9,665 nucleotides of DNA from positions 789 through 10,453 of the forward strand of contig DPJL01000127.1 of the NCBI GenBank assembly GCA_003543035.1. The letters run 5' to 3'. Below the pieces are notes generated by a model. The model did not search any database, had not been told where the DNA came from, and was given only the letters and a program-made list of their open reading frames with translations. This stretch comes from Micromonosporaceae bacterium. Lineage in GTDB: Bacteria; Actinomycetota; Actinomycetes; Mycobacteriales; Micromonosporaceae. How positions within the stretch are numbered: position 1 is the first letter of the stretch; every line of letters begins with the position of its first letter. The position numbers and the translations under genes are program-made. Shown piece by piece: positions 6,003 to 9,665 of this stretch.

Positions 6003-9000
6003 GTGCCGCGTCGTTGGATCCGTCTTGCCCAAGGTACTGCTGTCGTACTTGTGGCGTCTCTCTTGTTTGTGCCGCCGGCGCCTGCGGCAGCAACAGATCC
6101 AGAAACCCTGGTGCCGCAACGATCAGTCCCGATGTCGGCTCGCGCCAAGGTTGTTCCTAAGGCGCATGCGGCACCTCCCGTCCAGCGTCCGACTGTGGCG
6201 TGGCCGTATGCTGCGTCGGCCACAGTAGATCTTCCAGCGTCTGCCGCTCGCAGCGCCCAGGCGGCTGCCTCCGCTGTGGTGGGCGGTCTGCCCATCGCCG
6301 TGAGCGCAGCTGCAAGTGGGGTCGCGGATGTCATGACCTCCCATGGTCCGATTGCTGATCCTTCTGCCGCAACCACTTCAGTGTCGCGGGTGGCGTTGTC
6401 GGTCTTGGACCGACAGACCGCGACACGGCTAGGCGTTGGCGTGGTGTTGACCGCCACCCGTGCGGACGGTGAGACAGGCTCAGCGTCGGTCAGCTTTGAA
6501 GTGGACTATTCGAAGTTCGCCTTCGGTTATGGCGCAGATTACGGGCGCAGGTTGCGGCTGGTGCAGCTGCCGGCTTGCGCGCTGACGGCGCCAGCCAGGC
6601 GGGAGTGTGCCGATCAGCAGCCGGTGACCAACGGACGCAATGACACAACTTCCTCTAAGGTGTCGGGCGTGGTCGACTTGGCCGTGCCGGCTACACCTCC
6701 GATGATGGCTTCCGCGACGGGTGGGCAGGGTGGCGGGGCAGCAGCGCCCGAGCCAATCGTTATGGCCATAACCTCCGGCTCGTCATCGGACTCTGGCGAT
6801 TTCGCAGCCTCCACGCTCAATCAGTCGTCGTCCTGGGCGGCCGGGTCGAACTCCGGTGACTTCACCACCACGGTGCCGCTGACCGTGCCGCCAGCACCGG
6901 GCGGTCTGGTGCCATCGATCGCGCTGAATTACTCGTCCGGGTCGGTGGATGGGCTCACCAAGTCGACCAATACGCAGGCTCCGTGGACCGGTGAGGGCTG
7001 GTCGATGTCAGGTGTGTCCTTTGTGGAACGCTCCTACCGGTCATGCAAGGACGATGGGGTCGCCTACACAGGCGGTGATCTGTGCTGGGTGAGCAGCCTA
7101 CCGGTCTCGATCGTCCTCAACGGACGCTCAACGCAGATCATGGACAACTCCGGCAATGGGTTGAAGGCCGAAGACGACTCGCTGGGCTGGAAAGTCGAGC
7201 GCCTCACCGGCGCCGCCAACGGTGCTCGTGACGGCGAATACTTCAAGGTCACCACCATGGATGGGACACAATACTTCTTCGGTTTCCGCGACCGCGCCGC
7301 CTATGGCGGTGTGCAACGCGTCGAGGTGTTCGGCAACAACCCCGGCGAACCCTGCTACGTGGGCGGCAACTTCAACGCCAACCACTGCCCTCAAGCCTAC
7401 CGATGGAACGTTGACAGAGTGGTGGACCGGTTCGGGAACACCATGGTCTACAACTGGCAGCTGTACGAGGGTAACTACGGGATGAACCGCAACACCACGG
7501 CGGTCACCTACGACATCACCTCCACGCTGCTGTCGATCGAATACGGCGCCAATGACAATGTGACCGGATCGACGCCGACCGGCAAGGTGACGTTCGCCCA
7601 AGGGTTCCGCTGCTTCTACGGTGACTGCGCCCACACCACCGACCCATCGGTGTGGATGGACACGCCGTGGGATCAGCGCTGCGAAACGTGGGCCACCTCC
7701 TGTCCGGGCCTTTACGCGCCAACGTTTTGGACGTTGTACAAGATGGACGAAGCTAGGTCGCATGTGTGGGATGTGGGTATCGGCGGGTGGACCACCGTGG
7801 ACTACATCGCCCCGTCGTATGGTTTCCCGTCCACGGGTGACTACATTGCCCCGGCCGGTGATGACACGTCACCTTCGTTGTGGGCATGGAAAATCTGGCT
7901 GCACAACCGGCCCCCGATCGACATCGGCGGGGCAAGGTTCCCCAACCGGGTGTTCTGGGGCAACGACCTGAACCGAGCGCCAATGAACCACTGGCGTATC
8001 AACTGGCTCAAGTCCGGGACCGGGCAAACTACCACGGTCACGTATTCCAGCGAGGAATGTACTCGGACCAACGTGTACGACGGCGCATCCGATCACAACC
8101 CCCGCCGCTGCTTCCCGCAATGGGAGGACGATCAATACCGCTGGTACCACAAGTACGTGGTCTGGGATGTCACCGTTGAAGACACCATCGTCAGCTCACC
8201 CATGCAGCGCTGGCACTACGACTACTCCACGGCCGCCGCCTCTTCGACCAACGGCGCCGAGTGGGCCTCTGCCTTGTGGCACTACGACGGCAGCTGGCTG
8301 ATTCCGGCCAACCGGCGGGCGTTCTCCCAATGGCGTGGCTACAGCAACGTCAAAACCACCCACGGCAACGCCGACGGCACCGGACCACAACAGGTCACCG
8401 AAAACATCTTCTACCGCGGCATGAACGGCGACCGGACGACCGCTGGCGGATTCGGCACCCGCAACGTCACCTTCACCGACTCGTGGGACCACAACATCGT
8501 CGACCACGAAGCCATGCAAGGGAAACTACGCCGCAGCATGGTCTTCGACGGCCGCACAGGAGTCTGGATTTCCGCTGTACGCCACCACCCAACCATCACC
8601 CAGACCGGTGGCCAATACATGGGCGGCGGCACTCCCGACCTCAAAGCCTGGCGCGCCTTGGAAACCACCACCATCGCCCAAACCGTGATGGCCGGCCCTA
8701 CGTACCGCCTCGCCCAGATCGACACAACCTACGACGCTACATATCCAATTCCGACATTCGTCAAAGACCACGGCGACATTAGCGACCCGACTATCGGTAC
8801 CAGCGACGACCGTTGCGCCACCATCTCCTATGTGACGCCGGATCTGACCAAACATCTGGTCAACTTCCACAAGCAGACGCTCACCACCACCTGCGCCACA
8901 GCCCCGATCGCTGCCGACTACCTGGCTGGAACCCAATTCTTCTACGACGGCTCCAACACTCTCGGCGCGCTGGGCACCGGCGCCAACGCCAAAGCAGCCT

Positions 9001-9665
9001 TGACCAAAACCAAAGCCCTCAAGACGTCAACAGCCGCGCCGCCGCAGGCAGCGGACTTCGTCGAGATCGGACGCACCACCTTCGACGTCTACGGACGGAC
9101 CCTCGATTCGTTCGACGCACTAAGCCGCAAGACCACTAAGGCATATACACCTTCTACAGGCGGGCCGGCGACCAGTCAGTCTGTGACTACACCACCACCT
9201 ACCGGGAGCGGTGCGGGATTCACGACGACGACGAACCTGGACATCCGGTGGGGTACGCCCATTACTATCACTGACCCCAACGGAAAGATCACCCGAGCCG
9301 AGTACGACCCGAGTGGTCGCCTGACCAAGGTATGGAAGGACAACCGGGCCGCGGCAGGCACTTCCGGGGTGGTACCGGACTTTGAGTATGCCTACGTGTT
9401 ACGCGACACCGTCTCCAACTATGTCAGCACCAAAACGTTGACCCATACCGGCGGGCAACTAGAGTCCTTCTCTGTCTATGACGGGCTGCTGCGGCCGCGA
9501 CGGACAGAGAGCGTTGCCGCTACCGGATCTGGGCGCACCATCGTGGACACCATCTACGACAGCGTTGGCAACGTCTCGCGGAAGCTGACGTTCTACAACG
9601 TCCTGGCCACCAATCCCAACCTGGATGCCTACTACGACAAAGACGTTCCCTCGCAGCAGCGTTTC
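6003..9665 (+). CDS. Secreted RHS/YD-repeat protein (polymorphic-toxin-like), 3' end outside the window
   Basis: The frame is open for all 1221 codons to the window edge. Residues 1-30 are a signal peptide: MPRRWIRLAQ, hydrophobic TAVVLVASLLFV, then an Ala/Pro-rich APAAA cleavage region. Residues about 31-255 are Ala/Thr/Ser-rich with one beta-rich segment (SASVSFEVDYSKFAFGYGADY at about 160-180). From about 262 comes the conserved start of actinobacterial RHS shells: two SGDF motifs, VPLTVPPAPGGLVPSIALNY at 291-310, SSGSVDG and GEGWSMSGVSFVERSYRSC. Four cysteines at 537, 542, 560 and 567 sit in an RCFYGDC...DQRC...TSC segment. YD-repeat sequence becomes clear near the end, for example DPNGKITRAEYDPSGRLTKV from 1091. 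Proteins of this type form a beta-rich shell that encloses or presents a variable C-terminal effector. The RHS core, any toxin tip and immunity gene are not in the window, so toxin status is inferred. GTG at 6003 is supported by GGGGAG 5 nt upstream. Confidence 0.9.
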   Translation, partial: MPRRWIRLAQGTAVVLVASLLFVPPAPAAATDPETLVPQRSVPMSARAKVVPKAHAAPPVQRPTVAWPYAASATVDLPASAARSAQAAASAVVGGLPIAVSAAASGVADVMTSHGPIADPSAATTSVSRVALSVLDRQTATRLGVGVVLTATRADGETGSASVSFEVDYSKFAFGYGADYGRRLRLVQLPACALTAPARRECADQQPVTNGRNDTTSSKVSGVVDLAVPATPPMMASATGGQGGGAAAPEPIVMAITSGSSSDSGDFAASTLNQSSSWAAGSNSGDFTTTVPLTVPPAPGGLVPSIALNYSSGSVDGLTKSTNTQAPWTGEGWSMSGVSFVERSYRSCKDDGVAYTGGDLCWVSSLPVSIVLNGRSTQIMDNSGNGLKAEDDSLGWKVERLTGAANGARDGEYFKVTTMDGTQYFFGFRDRAAYGGVQRVEVFGNNPGEPCYVGGNFNANHCPQAYRWNVDRVVDRFGNTMVYNWQLYEGNYGMNRNTTAVTYDITSTLLSIEYGANDNVTGSTPTGKVTFAQGFRCFYGDCAHTTDPSVWMDTPWDQRCETWATSCPGLYAPTFWTLYKMDEARSHVWDVGIGGWTTVDYIAPSYGFPSTGDYIAPAGDDTSPSLWAWKIWLHNRPPIDIGGARFPNRVFWGNDLNRAPMNHWRINWLKSGTGQTTTVTYSSEECTRTNVYDGASDHNPRRCFPQWEDDQYRWYHKYVVWDVTVEDTIVSSPMQRWHYDYSTAAASSTNGAEWASALWHYDGSWLIPANRRAFSQWRGYSNVKTTHGNADGTGPQQVTENIFYRGMNGDRTTAGGFGTRNVTFTDSWDHNIVDHEAMQGKLRRSMVFDGRTGVWISAVRHHPTITQTGGQYMGGGTPDLKAWRALETTTIAQTVMAGPTYRLAQIDTTYDATYPIPTFVKDHGDISDPTIGTSDDRCATISYVTPDLTKHLVNFHKQTLTTTCATAPIAADYLAGTQFFYDGSNTLGALGTGANAKAALTKTKALKTSTAAPPQAADFVEIGRTTFDVYGRTLDSFDALSRKTTKAYTPSTGGPATSQSVTTPPPTGSGAGFTTTTNLDIRWGTPITITDPNGKITRAEYDPSGRLTKVWKDNRAAAGTSGVVPDFEYAYVLRDTVSNYVSTKTLTHTGGQLESFSVYDGLLRPRRTESVAATGSGRTIVDTIYDSVGNVSRKLTFYNVLATNPNLDAYYDKDVPSQQRF

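Noticed and set aside
6031..6039. CGTCTTGCC, identical to 3741-3749 at the NB-ARC P-loop, considered as a second attachment site
   Set aside because: Only about 10 matching bases, within the RHS signal-peptide codons, with no NB-ARC 5' coding sequence beyond it; chance match.
6001..6228. 75-codon + strand frame starting with TTG at 6001
   Set aside because: The Shine-Dalgarno, signal peptide and long open frame all support the GTG at 6003 in another frame; this one is Arg/Leu/Cys-rich noise.
7128..7763. 211-codon minus-strand open frame inside the RHS gene
   Set aside because: It is a Val/Gly/His-rich shadow of the RHS reading frame, which is continuous and has clear family motifs.

Overview
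The window reads as chromosome from a high-GC Gram-positive actinomycete. Codon third positions are strongly G/C, GTG starts are common, and several families are typical of actinobacteria: a DUF5925-type AAA ATPase, an AfsR-like NB-ARC/TPR regulator, an actinobacterial large serine recombinase, and a secreted RHS/YD-repeat protein. A Streptosporangiales- or Streptomyces-like host is plausible, but the genus cannot be fixed from sequence alone.

Left block (1-1776), ordinary chromosomal genes: the last 41 codons of a winged-helix (ArsR-like) regulator, then 23 nt later a complete DUF5925/AAA ATPase on the + strand. A strong intrinsic terminator and a second, mirror-image hairpin follow. Converging from the other side is a small Nudix-family protein whose catalytic box has lost two of its conserved glutamates. 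Positions 1777-1889 (113 bp) hold no gene I can support.

Middle block (1890-5417), the most interesting part: a minus-strand NB-ARC/TPR regulator is intact from its C-terminus back to the P-loop and is cut off inside the Walker A motif. The sequence then switches abruptly, at about 3755/3756, to a short AT-richer segment and a full-length large serine recombinase transcribed outward from the junction. This is the layout expected if an element carrying the recombinase integrated into the P-loop codons of the regulator gene. The regulator's missing 5' part and the other end of the element are not in the window.

Right block (5418-9665), probably element cargo or a rearranged island: 99 bp with nothing convincing, then a small minus-strand ORF with a sigma-70 region-4-like helix-turn-helix (possibly a remnant). 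Divergent from it is a very large secreted RHS/YD-repeat protein with a good Shine-Dalgarno and signal peptide. Its frame is open without interruption from 6003 to the window edge (1221 codons). Its C-terminal RHS core, any toxin tip and any immunity gene lie beyond the window. No RNA genes or CRISPR arrays were seen.
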